From positions 1,401,245 to 1,465,244 of the forward strand of contig NZ_CP037895.1 in the NCBI RefSeq assembly GCF_004634385.1: a stretch of 64,000 nt of DNA. Reading direction: 5' to 3'. The DNA is from Thermaerobacter sp. FW80. GTDB taxonomy: Bacteria; Bacillota; Sulfobacillia; Thermaerobacterales; Thermaerobacteraceae. The notes under the pieces were generated by a model. The model was not told where the DNA came from. It made no database searches and saw nothing but the letters and a program-made list of their open reading frames with translations. This document shows positions 25,071 through 33,363 of this stretch, piece by piece; the stretch's first letter is position 1, and each line of letters starts with the position of its first letter. The position numbers and the translations under genes are program-made.

Positions 25071-26753
25071 ATGGCCCGCCAACGGACCCAGCCAGCGCCC
25101 CTCGAGCCCGGCCAAGTGGTGGAGCTCGAACCCCACGGCGTCGCCGCCGGCGGCGACGCCGTGGCCCGGTACGACGGCATGGTGGTCTTCGTTCCTTGGG
25201 TGGCGCCCGGCGACCGCGTGCGCGCCCGCGTGACGGAGGTCAAACGGCGGTTCGCGCGGGCCCAGCCCGTGGCGGTGGTGGCGCCCGGGCCCCACCGCGT
25301 CGAACCGCGGTGTCCCTTCTTCGCCCGCTGCGGCGGTTGTCGGCTGCAGCACCTCGCCTATCCCCAGCAGCTGGCGTGGAAGCGCCAGATGGTGATCGAC
25401 GCCCTGGAGCGCATCGCCCGGATCCCCTCGCCACCGGTGGCGGAGGCGGTGGGGATGGACCCGCCCTGGCACTACCGCAACAAGGCCGCCATCCCCGTGC
25501 GACGGCTCCCGTCCGGCCGGGTGGCCATGGGCTTCTTCGCAGCCGGGACCCACCAGGTGGTCGACCTGGGGTGGACGGGCTGCGCCATCCAGCACCCGGT
25601 GATCGACCAGGTCATCGCCGCCCTCCGGCGCTGGTTGGAGGAGGACCCCGACGGCCGGGCCACCTCGACCTATGACGAGGCGCGCCATGAGGGGCTGCTG
25701 CGGCACCTGGTGGTCCGGGTGGGCCTGCGCAGCGGGGAGGCGCTGGCCGGCCTGGTGGTCAACGGCGACGGCCTGCCGGGCGAGGACCGGCTGGCTCGCT
25801 ACCTGCGGCGGGAGGTCCCCGCCCTGGTCGGGGTGGTGAAGAACGTGAACCGCCGCCCGGGCAACACGATCCTCGGCCCGGAGACGCACCCCCTCGACGG
25901 TCGGCCCTGGATCGTCGACCGGCTGGGCGGCCTGCGCTTTCGCATCAGCTTGACGTCGTTCTACCAGGTGAACCCGATCCAGGCCGAGCGCCTCTATCGC
26001 CTGGCCCTGGACCACGCCCTGGGCGAGCCGGCGCCGGGCGCCCGGGACGGCGACTTCTGGCTCATCGACGCGTACGCCGGGATCGGCACCCTGGCCTTGC
26101 TGGCGGCGGCCCTCCTGCGCGCTGCCGCGGCCCGCCACCGGCCGGGCGCCGGCCGGTGGCGGGTGACCGCCATCGAGGTGGTGCCGGAGGCCGTCGCCGA
26201 CGCCCGGATCAACGCGGCCCTCAACGGCCTCGCAGGGGTGGAGTTCCTCACGGGCAGCGTGGAGGAGGTCCTGCCGCGGCTGGCCGCGGCCTTCCGCCGC
26301 GGGGAAGGGGGGCAGGGCCGTCCTCCCGCGGCGGAGGCGGCCACCGGACCCGACGACGACCCCCCCGTCCCCGCTGCCGGGGACGACCGGCGCCGTCCAG
26401 ACGTGATCATCCTGGATCCGCCGCGCAAGGGGTGCGATCCCGCCGCCCTCGCGGCATGCCTCGAGCTGGCGCCGCGTCGGATCGTCTACGTCTCCTGCAA
26501 TCCCGTCACCCTGGCCCGGGACCTGGCCGTGCTCTGCGCCACCGGATCGCCGGCCGCGCCGCCCCTGCCCGCAGCCGTCGCCGGTTCGGGGACGGGGAGG
26601 CCTGGCGCCGCCCGCAGCGGGCACCTGCGGTCCCGCTACCGACTGGTGTCGGTTCGTCCGGTGGACATGTTCCCGCACACGGCCCACGTCGAATGCGTGG
26701 CCCTCCTCCAACGGGACGAACCGGCTCCTCCCACGGGACGAACCGGCGAGTGA
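25071..26753 (+). CDS. RNA m5U methyltransferase, RlmD/TrmA family
   Basis: 560 residues. An N-terminal TRAM domain (about 8-70), then the iron-sulfur cysteines CPFFARCGGC (about 81-90) and WTGC (about 168), then a SAM-dependent methyltransferase domain with DAYAGIGTLALL, the DPPRKGC motif and the nucleophile Cys in YVSCNP. It makes 5-methyluridine in 23S rRNA or tRNA (RlmCD/RlmD-like); which uridine cannot be told. ATG 25071 follows AGGAGGAAG at 25058-25066. Two low-complexity inserts (about 418-445 and 495-520) sit in the catalytic domain. The last 15 codons carry two copies of the GGACGAACCGGC word in different frames (26714 and 26736). Confidence 0.88.
   Translation: MARQRTQPAPLEPGQVVELEPHGVAAGGDAVARYDGMVVFVPWVAPGDRVRARVTEVKRRFARAQPVAVVAPGPHRVEPRCPFFARCGGCRLQHLAYPQQLAWKRQMVIDALERIARIPSPPVAEAVGMDPPWHYRNKAAIPVRRLPSGRVAMGFFAAGTHQVVDLGWTGCAIQHPVIDQVIAALRRWLEEDPDGRATSTYDEARHEGLLRHLVVRVGLRSGEALAGLVVNGDGLPGEDRLARYLRREVPALVGVVKNVNRRPGNTILGPETHPLDGRPWIVDRLGGLRFRISLTSFYQVNPIQAERLYRLALDHALGEPAPGARDGDFWLIDAYAGIGTLALLAAALLRAAAARHRPGAGRWRVTAIEVVPEAVADARINAALNGLAGVEFLTGSVEEVLPRLAAAFRRGEGGQGRPPAAEAATGPDDDPPVPAAGDDRRRPDVIILDPPRKGCDPAALAACLELAPRRIVYVSCNPVTLARDLAVLCATGSPAAPPLPAAVAGSGTGRPGAARSGHLRSRYRLVSVRPVDMFPHTAHVECVALLQRDEPAPPTGRTGE
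26714..26747 (+). repeat. two copies of the 12-mer GGACGAACCGGC at the gene end
   Basis: Exact copies at 26714-26725 and 26736-26747, 22 bases apart, within a larger direct repeat ACGGGACGAACCGGC. The first is read Arg-Asp-Glu-Pro-Ala, the second Gly-Arg-Thr-Gly, so amino-acid constraint cannot explain both. See the window-wide finding. Confidence 0.85.
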
Positions 26754-26889
26754 TGGGGGCGGGGCAGCCGGGCCCGGGGCGGACGGGCGGGACGTCATGC
26801 GGACGCCACCGTCCTCGGGTCCGCGCCCGATGGGGGGACGGCCCTTGTCCGGGCGCACCCCTTCTGCCATGCTCGTGGCGGTGAGGTGG

Positions 26890-27849
26890 ATGTCCATGCA
26901 CTCCGTTGGCGACATCACGCCGCCCGTCGGCGGCGGGGCGGCCGCTGCCGGGTCCCGCCCCGCGTCGGCCGGTGCGGAGGCGGTCTCCCGAACCGCCGGG
27001 CCCGCGGCCGATGGACGCCACGACGAGGTCGCGACCGAGGGGGCGGGCGAGACCCAGAACCGGCCGCCCTTCACCCTGGAGGGCTGGTTCGTCCTCCACG
27101 ACTTCCGCCGCCTGGACTGGCGGCGCTGGAAGTCGCTGGAGATCGCCCGCCGGGCGGCCATTGCGCGGGAGGCGGCGGCGTTCTTGCGCCGCGTGACGGC
27201 GGCGGCCGACACCGGCGAGGGGGCCAGCGCGCTGTACCGGGTGGTGGGCCACAAGGCCGACCTCCTCTGGCTCCACTTCCGGCCCACCCTGGAGGCCCTC
27301 GGCGACCTGGAGACCGCGCTGTCCCGCACGGCGCTGGGCGACTACCTGCAGCCCGCCTACTCCTACGTGTCGGTGACCGAGCTGAGCTTCTACCGTGCCG
27401 GTCCCGGGGGTCCCGAGCGGGACGTCCGCCACGAGCCCTTCGTCCGGGGGCGCCTCTATCCGGCGATCCCGCCGGCTCGCCACGCCTGCTTCTACCCGAT
27501 GAACAAGAAGCGCTCTGGGGCGGACAACTGGTACTTGCTCCCCTTCGAGGAGCGCGGCCGCCTGATGCACAGCCACGGGCTCATCGGCCGCAAGTACGCG
27601 GGGCGGGTCACCCAGATCATCAGCGGCTCGGTGGGCCTGGACGACTGGGAGTGGGGCGTCACCCTGTTCGCCGACGACCCCGTGGACTTCAAGCGCGTGG
27701 TCTACGAGATGCGCTTCGACGAGGCCAGCGCCCGCTACGGCGAGTTCGGCCCCTTCTACGTCGGCGTCCGCACCGATCCGGACGACCTGGTTCGCTTCCT
27801 GTGTCCCGAGGCGGCCGGCGAGGTGGCCGCCGAAGCGGAAGGCCGCTGA
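26890..27849 (+). CDS. chdC: coproheme decarboxylase (HemQ/ChdC)
   Basis: 319 residues, chlorite-dismutase superfamily. The core (about 58-310) has FYPMNKKRSGADNWYLL with the conserved Tyr of the coproheme site and HSHGLIGRKYAGRVTQIISG, whose His is the proximal haem ligand. It converts coproheme III to haem b, the last step of the coproporphyrin-dependent pathway used by monoderm bacteria. The first 55 residues are an Ala/Gly-rich extension not seen in the family. GGTGAGGTGG lies just ahead of ATG 26890; ATG 26896 is equally possible. The two ATGs upstream (26797, 26869) seem too far. No other haem gene is nearby. Confidence 0.86.
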   Translation: MSMHSVGDITPPVGGGAAAAGSRPASAGAEAVSRTAGPAADGRHDEVATEGAGETQNRPPFTLEGWFVLHDFRRLDWRRWKSLEIARRAAIAREAAAFLRRVTAAADTGEGASALYRVVGHKADLLWLHFRPTLEALGDLETALSRTALGDYLQPAYSYVSVTELSFYRAGPGGPERDVRHEPFVRGRLYPAIPPARHACFYPMNKKRSGADNWYLLPFEERGRLMHSHGLIGRKYAGRVTQIISGSVGLDDWEWGVTLFADDPVDFKRVVYEMRFDEASARYGEFGPFYVGVRTDPDDLVRFLCPEAAGEVAAEAEGR

Positions 27850-28010
27850 GAAGGGTGCCCGGCGCTCTGGATCGACGGTGGGCCTGAGGAGGGTGCCGGG
27901 CGCTCCGGGATCGGCGGGGCGCTGGGGCAAGGTGCCCAGTGCCCCCGGATCGCCGGGGCGCCTGAGGAGGGTGCCCAGCGCCGCCGGGACGGCCGCCGCC
28001 GCCCCATCGG
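27850..28010. repeat. degenerate tandem repeat, about 40 bp unit
   Basis: Between chdC and the amidase gene, GGTGCCCAGCGCCCCGGGAT-type units followed by GGGGCGCCTGAGGAG recur about four times. The region has no coding signal on either strand. It resembles the other intergenic minisatellites in this window. Confidence 0.6.
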
Positions 28011-28120
28011 CAGAGGTGGGTTCGCGGGTGTGCCCGTCCCGAGGCTTCCGGTTGCCCCCGGCCGGGTAGGGACGGGCCGGCCCGTCACGAATTCCCAGGC
28101 AAAGGCGTGGCAACGGGGGT

Positions 28121-30130
28121 GTGCTCTTGGAAGAGCTCGTCCGCTCCATGGCTGAACAGCTCTTGCGCCGCGGCTCGGTGGACGACGAGGTGATCCGGGA
28201 GACGGCGGCCCGCCTGGAGGGGCTGGTTGCCCGCCTGCGGGCCTTTGGCGAGGAGGTGCTGGGCGAGACGCTGCCCGCCATGGCCTTCGACCCGGGCCAC
28301 CCCGCCTACCGCGTCGCGCCGGGGTTGCCGGTGGCGGCCCTCGAGCGCCTGGGCGCGACCGGCGGGACGGGATACGGGGCGGCGCGGCCGGTTGCACGAC
28401 CCGCGGGGGCGGACGGGGCGGCCCGACCCGCGCCTCGCCCCGCCGCCGGAGAAGGGACGACCCGGCCGGTCCCCGGCGCCATCGCGGCGGGCGGGACCCT
28501 GGCCGGGCCGGCGGAGCAGGCTCCAGGGGGCGCTCCCGTCGCCGGGACGGCAGAGCCGGTCCCAGCGGGCGGGCCCGTCGCCGGGCGGGTCGAGCCGGCC
28601 CCCGCGGCCGGTGGCCGGGCCCATGGCGCGCCGCCGGGGCAGCCCTGGGCCGCCCCCGGCCGCCGGGTCATGGCCGGCGGACCCCTGGCCGGGATGAGCG
28701 CCGGGGAACTGGTCGAGGCCTTCCGCACCGGCCGGCTCGGGGTCGAGGAGGTGACCCGGTACGTTCTCCAGCAGATCGAGGTCCTGGATCCGCACCTCCA
28801 TGCCTTCGTCACCGTGACGGCCGAACAGGCCCTCGAGGCCGCCCGCCACCGCGACGCGGAGCTGGTGCGTTGGCGCCGCGGCGGGGGCGAGGCCGGGGGT
28901 GGCGGGGGCGAGGCGCCGGGTCCCCTGTTCGGCGTGCCCGTGGCGCTCAAGGACCTGATCGACCTGGCCGGTGTGCCCACCACGGCCGGCTCCCGGGTGC
29001 GGGCCGGCCACGTGGCGCAGGCCAGCGCCACCGTGGTCCGGCGGCTCGAGGCGGCGGGCGCCGTGATCGTCGGCAAGACGGCGACCCACGAGTTCGCCTT
29101 CGGCGCCACCACCGACACGCCCTTCCACGGACCCGTGCACAACCCGTGGAACCTGGAGCACTCGGCGGGCGGTTCCAGCGGCGGATCCGGCGCGGTGGTG
29201 GGGGCCGGCCTCTTGCCCGTCGCCCTGGGGACCGACACCGGCGGCTCCATCCGCATCCCCGCCGCCGCCTGCGGCACCGTCGGCCTCAAGCCCACCTACG
29301 GCCGGGTCAGCCGCCACGGGACCGTACCGCTGAGCTGGTCCCTGGACCACACCGGTCCCCTGGCCGCCACGGTGGCCGACGCGGCCCGCGTCTTGGAGGT
29401 GCTGGCGGGACCCGACCCCCTGGACCCCGCGGCGCTGGGGGCGCCGGCGCGGGGCCTGGTCCAGGCGGCCGAGGCGGGGGCGACCGGGGACCTGCGCGGC
29501 CTGCGCATCGGTGTGTTGGCCGACTGGGCCCGCGACCGCATCCATCCCGAGGTCGAACAGGCCTTCCGCGGCGCTCTGCGTCAGCTGGGGGACATGGGTG
29601 CGGAACTGGTGGAGATCGGGGACGCCGACCTCCCTCCGGCGGGGGTGCTGACGCTGGTCAACCGCCTCCTGGCGCTGGCCGAAGGGGGCGCGTACCACGC
29701 CGCGACCCTGGCCCGTCGGGCCGGCGACTACAGCCAGGAGGTGCGGATCCGGTTCGAGCTGGGCCAGTTCCTGCTGGCCCGCGACTACCTGCTCGCCCAG
29801 CGGCTGCGGACGGAACTGGCTCGCCGCGCCGCCGCGGTGATGGAGCGATGCCACGTGCTGGTGGTGCCCACCCTGCCCATCCCGGCTCCTCGCCTCGGCC
29901 AGGCGACGTGGACGCCCGCTGGGGCCGAACCGGAACCCGTCCCCGAGGCGCTGATCCGGCTGACCGCGCCGTTCAACGTGACGGGGCAACCGGCCCTGTC
30001 GGTGCCCGTGGCCGTCGGCGCCAGCGGCCTGCCGCTCGGGGTGCAGGTGGTGGGCCGCGTCCTAGACGAGGCCACGGTGCTGCGGGTGGGCGCGGCGCTG
30101 GAGCAGGCCCGCGGCCCGCTGCCGCGGTGA
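28121..30130 (+). CDS. amidase signature enzyme with N-terminal helical extension
   Basis: 669 residues. A predicted helical N-terminus (about 1-65) of unknown affiliation, then a 120-residue Pro/Ala/Gly linker, then a complete amidase signature domain (about 185-665). The Ser-cisSer-Lys machinery is visible: Lys in VALKDLIDLAG, the GGSSGGSG run and GTDTGGSIRIPA. Family members cleave amides, or as GatA transamidate Glu-tRNA(Gln); without GatB or GatC nearby a free-standing amidase is more likely. GTG 28121 follows GGGGGT at 28114-28119. The linker is one of the largest low-complexity insertions in the window. Confidence 0.83.
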   Translation: MLLEELVRSMAEQLLRRGSVDDEVIRETAARLEGLVARLRAFGEEVLGETLPAMAFDPGHPAYRVAPGLPVAALERLGATGGTGYGAARPVARPAGADGAARPAPRPAAGEGTTRPVPGAIAAGGTLAGPAEQAPGGAPVAGTAEPVPAGGPVAGRVEPAPAAGGRAHGAPPGQPWAAPGRRVMAGGPLAGMSAGELVEAFRTGRLGVEEVTRYVLQQIEVLDPHLHAFVTVTAEQALEAARHRDAELVRWRRGGGEAGGGGGEAPGPLFGVPVALKDLIDLAGVPTTAGSRVRAGHVAQASATVVRRLEAAGAVIVGKTATHEFAFGATTDTPFHGPVHNPWNLEHSAGGSSGGSGAVVGAGLLPVALGTDTGGSIRIPAAACGTVGLKPTYGRVSRHGTVPLSWSLDHTGPLAATVADAARVLEVLAGPDPLDPAALGAPARGLVQAAEAGATGDLRGLRIGVLADWARDRIHPEVEQAFRGALRQLGDMGAELVEIGDADLPPAGVLTLVNRLLALAEGGAYHAATLARRAGDYSQEVRIRFELGQFLLARDYLLAQRLRTELARRAAAVMERCHVLVVPTLPIPAPRLGQATWTPAGAEPEPVPEALIRLTAPFNVTGQPALSVPVAVGASGLPLGVQVVGRVLDEATVLRVGAALEQARGPLPR

Positions 30131-30226
30131 CGGCGGCGGCCTCCGTGGCCTGGGGCGCCGGCAATGCGTGGACAGGGCCCGGCCCACCGCCCCACCGCGC
30201 CTCCTCGACCCCTTCGCGTCGTCTAC

Positions 30227-30242
30227 ACCCGGGGAACCGGGT
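30227..30242 (+). terminator. weak hairpin after the amidase gene
   Basis: ACCCGG (30227-30232) pairs with CCGGGT (30237-30242) around GGAA, inside GTCTAC direct repeats. No T-run. A possible terminator before the Fur-type promoter; low support. Confidence 0.3.
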
Positions 30243-30358
30243 CTACGCCGCCTTGTGACCGCGGCCTCGCTGCGGTGACGTCGGCCGCGGTCGCGCCGCC
30301 GTGATCTCGACCCCCATCGCCCATCGACGAGAGCCGGAGGATGGCGGGACGCCACGGC

Positions 30359-30387
30359 TTGACGCCCGCAGCCGGGGCCGCTATACT
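30359..30387 (+). promoter_or_regulatory. sigma-A-type promoter of the phosphodiesterase gene
   Basis: TTGACG (30359-30364), a 17-base spacer and TATACT (30382-30387): one of the clearest -35/-10 promoters in the window. The transcript would start near 30394, just ahead of the Fur-like box. Confidence 0.8.
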
Positions 30388-30404
30388 GGCCGCGGAATCC
30401 CACG

Positions 30405-30423
30405 AATGACACTCATTCTCATT
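30405..30423. promoter_or_regulatory. Fur box
   Basis: AATGACACTCATTCTCATT matches the palindrome AATGAGAATnATTCTCATT at all but two positions. It is a striking AT-rich patch in GC-rich DNA, placed just downstream of the predicted transcription start. A Fur-type iron repressor bound here would block the promoter at 30359-30387. Genes for a ferric ABC importer follow within the next 10 kb. Confidence 0.72.
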
Positions 30424-30443
30424 ATTGGTTGGGAGGCGGCCCC

Positions 30444-32306
30444 GTGAAGGCGGCTTCGGCCTTCGAGGTCCTCGCGGCGCGGGCCTGGAACCTGCTGAAC
30501 GAGGGGAAGAGCTTCTACCCGCTATTCAACCTGGGCCTGTTGGCGGTGCTGGTCGCCGTCGACCCCGCCTGGCGCCAGGGCGCCCTCATGGGGGGCGGCG
30601 CCGGACTGGGCCGGGCGCTGCTGGCCAGTCTCCCCCTGCTGCTGGCGTACGTCCGCTGGGACTTCCCCCTGCACCTGCGCTGGTTCCTCTGGCCACCCCT
30701 CCTCGCCTTCGGCGTCCTCTTCGGGTGGCCGTCCCTCGAGGCGGTGGGCCTGTCCGCCGGGCTGTACTTCTTCTTCACCGTCATCGTCTGGGGTACGGTC
30801 TACTACCACCTGCGGACGGGCACCACGCTGTGGAACTTCCTCCGCTTCTGGAAGCTGGTCCTGAAGAACGCCGACTCCACCAGCGGCAACGCGCAGGAGC
30901 AGCTGCCCAAGTCCTTCCTCACCCTGGCGGTGTGGCACCACCTGCTGGCAGGGGCGGCCTCGCCCATGGCGCCCACCGGCGGCGCCGCCGGTGCGGTGGC
31001 CGGGGCGGCGGCCGCGACCGCGGCAGCCGGTGGGGCCATGCCCGCCGCGGCCGGGGCAGGGGCCGGAGCGGGGCTGGTGGCTGAGGTGGGCGGCGGGCCG
31101 GCGGTGCTCCCCGTGTTCCTCTTCACCGTGGCCGTGGCCGTCTATGCGGCGGTGGTCCACCGCGTCGGCTTCAACTGGCGGCCGGCCGAGTACCCCGAGT
31201 ACGCCGAGGCCCCGGCGCCGCTGCCCCGTCCGTCCCGGCGGGTGGTGGTCATCGTCATCGACGGTTGCCGCAAGGACAAGCTGGAGCAGGCCGAGACGCC
31301 CTTCCTCGACTGGCTGGCGGCGCGGGGGACCCGGTTCGACCGGATGGAGACGGTCTACCCCGCCCGGACGGTGGTCTGCTTCAGCTCGATGTTCACGGGC
31401 ACCTACCCGCGGGAGCACGGCATCACCAGCAACCTGGTGCTGCGCCTGGGGGTGCGGGTCGAGAGCGTCTTCGACGTATTGGCGCGCCACGGCCGGAAGG
31501 GCGTCCTGCTGGGCATCGCCCACCTGATCGATGCCTTCGGCCATCACGTGCGGGCCATCACCAGCGTGCAGCACGGGGACGAGGTCGACGGCAACATCAT
31601 GGCCGCGGCCCGGGAGATCCTCCAGCGGGACGACCCGGACCTGCTCGTCGTCCAGCTGATCGCCACCGACCAGACCGGCCATGCCCGGGGCGTCCACTAC
31701 CCGGAGTACCTCGAGCGCATCCGCGAGGCCGACGCCCACATCGAGGCCTTCTTCGCCTGGATGCACCGCCACGGCTACACCCGGGACGCCACCTTCCTGA
31801 TCTGCGCCGACCACGGCCAGGGCGACGGCATCGGCGGCCACGGCCACCTGGGGGAAGGGGAGCGGTGGGTGCCCTTCTTCCTGGTGGGTCGCAACATCGC
31901 CCGCGGACGGCGGGTGGAGGGACCCCACAGCATCGTCTCGGTGGCGGCGACGCTGATGCACCTCCTCGGCCTGCCCCTGCCCCAGCGGGCCCGCGGGCCG
32001 GTGCTGGAGGAGGCCCTGGATGCCGCCTCCCCGGACCTGGTGGCGGACCTGGATGCCTACTTCGCCGCTCGCTCCCCCGTCACAGCCGAGGGCAGCCGCC
32101 TCGCCCGGACCGGCGGGGCGGCAGGGCCGGCGGCGGAGGCGGCGACGGCGCCGGCGAACGCGGTGGGCGACGCCCCCAGCGGGCGGCCGACGGCCGTGGC
32201 CCAGGGGCGGGCGGCCGCCCCGACGGTGCCGACCTCCCCGGCACCGTCGGCGGTCGGGGGGCGGTCCCGGGGGCTTCGGCGGCAGGAAGGGGGAGCCGGG
32301 AGGTGA
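30444..32306 (+). CDS. membrane-anchored type I phosphodiesterase/alkaline phosphatase superfamily protein
   Basis: 620 residues. The N-terminal part (about 1-245) has several membrane helices and an Ala/Gly-rich loop. From about 265 there is a phosphodiesterase/nucleotide pyrophosphatase domain: VIVIDGCRKDK (metal Asp), YPARTVVCFSSMFTG with the Thr nucleophile, ATDQTGH, CADHGQGD and the final GHGHLG metal ligands. The last 80 residues are low-complexity. It may cleave a phosphodiester on a lipid or envelope polymer. GTG 30444 follows GGGAGG at 30431-30436. The Fur box just upstream suggests iron-controlled expression. It is followed after five bases by a glycosyltransferase gene, which hints at lipid or glycan modification. 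Confidence 0.82.
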   Translation: MKAASAFEVLAARAWNLLNEGKSFYPLFNLGLLAVLVAVDPAWRQGALMGGGAGLGRALLASLPLLLAYVRWDFPLHLRWFLWPPLLAFGVLFGWPSLEAVGLSAGLYFFFTVIVWGTVYYHLRTGTTLWNFLRFWKLVLKNADSTSGNAQEQLPKSFLTLAVWHHLLAGAASPMAPTGGAAGAVAGAAAATAAAGGAMPAAAGAGAGAGLVAEVGGGPAVLPVFLFTVAVAVYAAVVHRVGFNWRPAEYPEYAEAPAPLPRPSRRVVVIVIDGCRKDKLEQAETPFLDWLAARGTRFDRMETVYPARTVVCFSSMFTGTYPREHGITSNLVLRLGVRVESVFDVLARHGRKGVLLGIAHLIDAFGHHVRAITSVQHGDEVDGNIMAAAREILQRDDPDLLVVQLIATDQTGHARGVHYPEYLERIREADAHIEAFFAWMHRHGYTRDATFLICADHGQGDGIGGHGHLGEGERWVPFFLVGRNIARGRRVEGPHSIVSVAATLMHLLGLPLPQRARGPVLEEALDAASPDLVADLDAYFAARSPVTAEGSRLARTGGAAGPAAEAATAPANAVGDAPSGRPTAVAQGRAAAPTVPTSPAPSAVGGRSRGLRRQEGGAGR

Positions 32307-32311
32307 GCGCC

Positions 32312-33316
32312 ATGGCCGCGACCCCCATGTCCGGCTCGCGGGCGACCCGGCACGGCCGCCGCAGGCGGGGCGACGGGTCGAAGCCGCCATCCCTCGGCCT
32401 CGCCGCCTGGACGCGACCCGTGGTCGTCGTCTTCCTTCCCGCCTTCAACGAGGCGGCGGCGATCGGTGACGTGATCCGGCGCATCCCGCGCCCGGCTCTG
32501 CCCGGTTGGCAGACGCTGGTGATGGTCCTGGACGACGGCTCCACCGACGGGACGGGGGACGTCGCCCGGGCGGCCGGGGCGGACCTGGTGGTGCGCCATC
32601 CCCGCAACCGCGGCCTCGGGTACACGGTGCGGCAGGGCTTGCGCTTGGCCTACCGGTTGGGCGCCGACGCCGCCGTCATGATCGACGCCGACGGCGAGTA
32701 CCCGCCCGAGGCGATCCCCGCGGTGCTCGCCCCCATCGCCCGCGGGCAGGCCGACTACGTGCTCGGCTCCCGGTTCCGCGGCCGAATCCGCGGCATGCGC
32801 TGGTATCGGCGGTTGGGCAACTACGCCTTCACCCTGCTGCAGGCCCTGATCCTGCGCCGCTGGATCAGCGACGGCCAGACGGGGCTGCGGGCCTTCAGTC
32901 GGCCCGCGCTGCGGGCGTGCCGGATCGTCCACGACTACAACTACGCGCAGGTGATGAACCTCAACCTCCTGCGTCAGGGCTTCCGCCTGGCGGAGGTGCC
33001 CATCGCGTACCGGGTGCGGCAGACGGGGGAGTCGTTCATCCGCTTCCGCGATTACGTGCGGCGGGTGCTTCCGGCCATGTGGCGGGAGCTGACCCTGCCG
33101 GTGGACGGGCGGGCCGTCGGCCGCGTCCCGGAGCGACGGGCGGATTCCGGATCCCCGGGGCGGTGGGCGGTCGCCGGCCGGCCGCCGCGGCTGGTCGGTC
33201 CGGGCCGCGCCGCGCCCCGTGCCCGCGAGAGGGGCGGGTGCCGCCCCCTCTCCCGCGGGCCGACCCTTGACGTCGGCGGGCCCGTGCCTCGCGGCACCAA
33301 TTGGGCCGCACCTTGA
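32312..33316 (+). CDS. family 2 glycosyltransferase
   Basis: 334 residues. The GT-A domain (about 38-260) reads FLPAFNEAAAIGDVI, LDDGSTDGT and DADGEYPPEAIP (a DxD-like catalytic motif), as in dolichol-phosphate-mannose-synthase-like GT2 enzymes. No membrane helices, so it probably works at the inner membrane face on a polyprenyl-phosphate. ATG 32312 follows GGGAGGTGAG at 32299-32308. The C-terminal 60 residues are Arg/Pro/Gly-rich, and a near-perfect inverted repeat (33221-33260) lies inside them. Confidence 0.87.
   Translation: MAATPMSGSRATRHGRRRRGDGSKPPSLGLAAWTRPVVVVFLPAFNEAAAIGDVIRRIPRPALPGWQTLVMVLDDGSTDGTGDVARAAGADLVVRHPRNRGLGYTVRQGLRLAYRLGADAAVMIDADGEYPPEAIPAVLAPIARGQADYVLGSRFRGRIRGMRWYRRLGNYAFTLLQALILRRWISDGQTGLRAFSRPALRACRIVHDYNYAQVMNLNLLRQGFRLAEVPIAYRVRQTGESFIRFRDYVRRVLPAMWRELTLPVDGRAVGRVPERRADSGSPGRWAVAGRPPRLVGPGRAAPRARERGGCRPLSRGPTLDVGGPVPRGTNWAAP
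33221..33260 (+). repeat. inverted repeat within the glycosyltransferase C-terminal tail
   Basis: GCCCGCGAGAGGGGCGG (33221-33237) faces CCGCCCCCTCTCCCGCGGGC (33241-33260); they pair throughout apart from three bulged C residues. A terminator-like hairpin inside coding sequence, 56 bases before the stop, suggests the reading frame has been extended through a former 3' untranslated region. Confidence 0.5.
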
Positions 33317-33332
33317 TGGACATCACCGGGCC

Positions 33333-33344
33333 GGACGAACCGGC
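33333..33344 (+). repeat. intergenic copy of the 12-mer GGACGAACCGGC
   Basis: An exact copy between the glycosyltransferase stop (33316) and the cupredoxin start (33364), outside any likely coding frame. It supports the idea that the word is kept as DNA, not for the protein it encodes. Confidence 0.8.
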
Positions 33345-33363
33345 CCCCAGGGAGGGATGCTCC

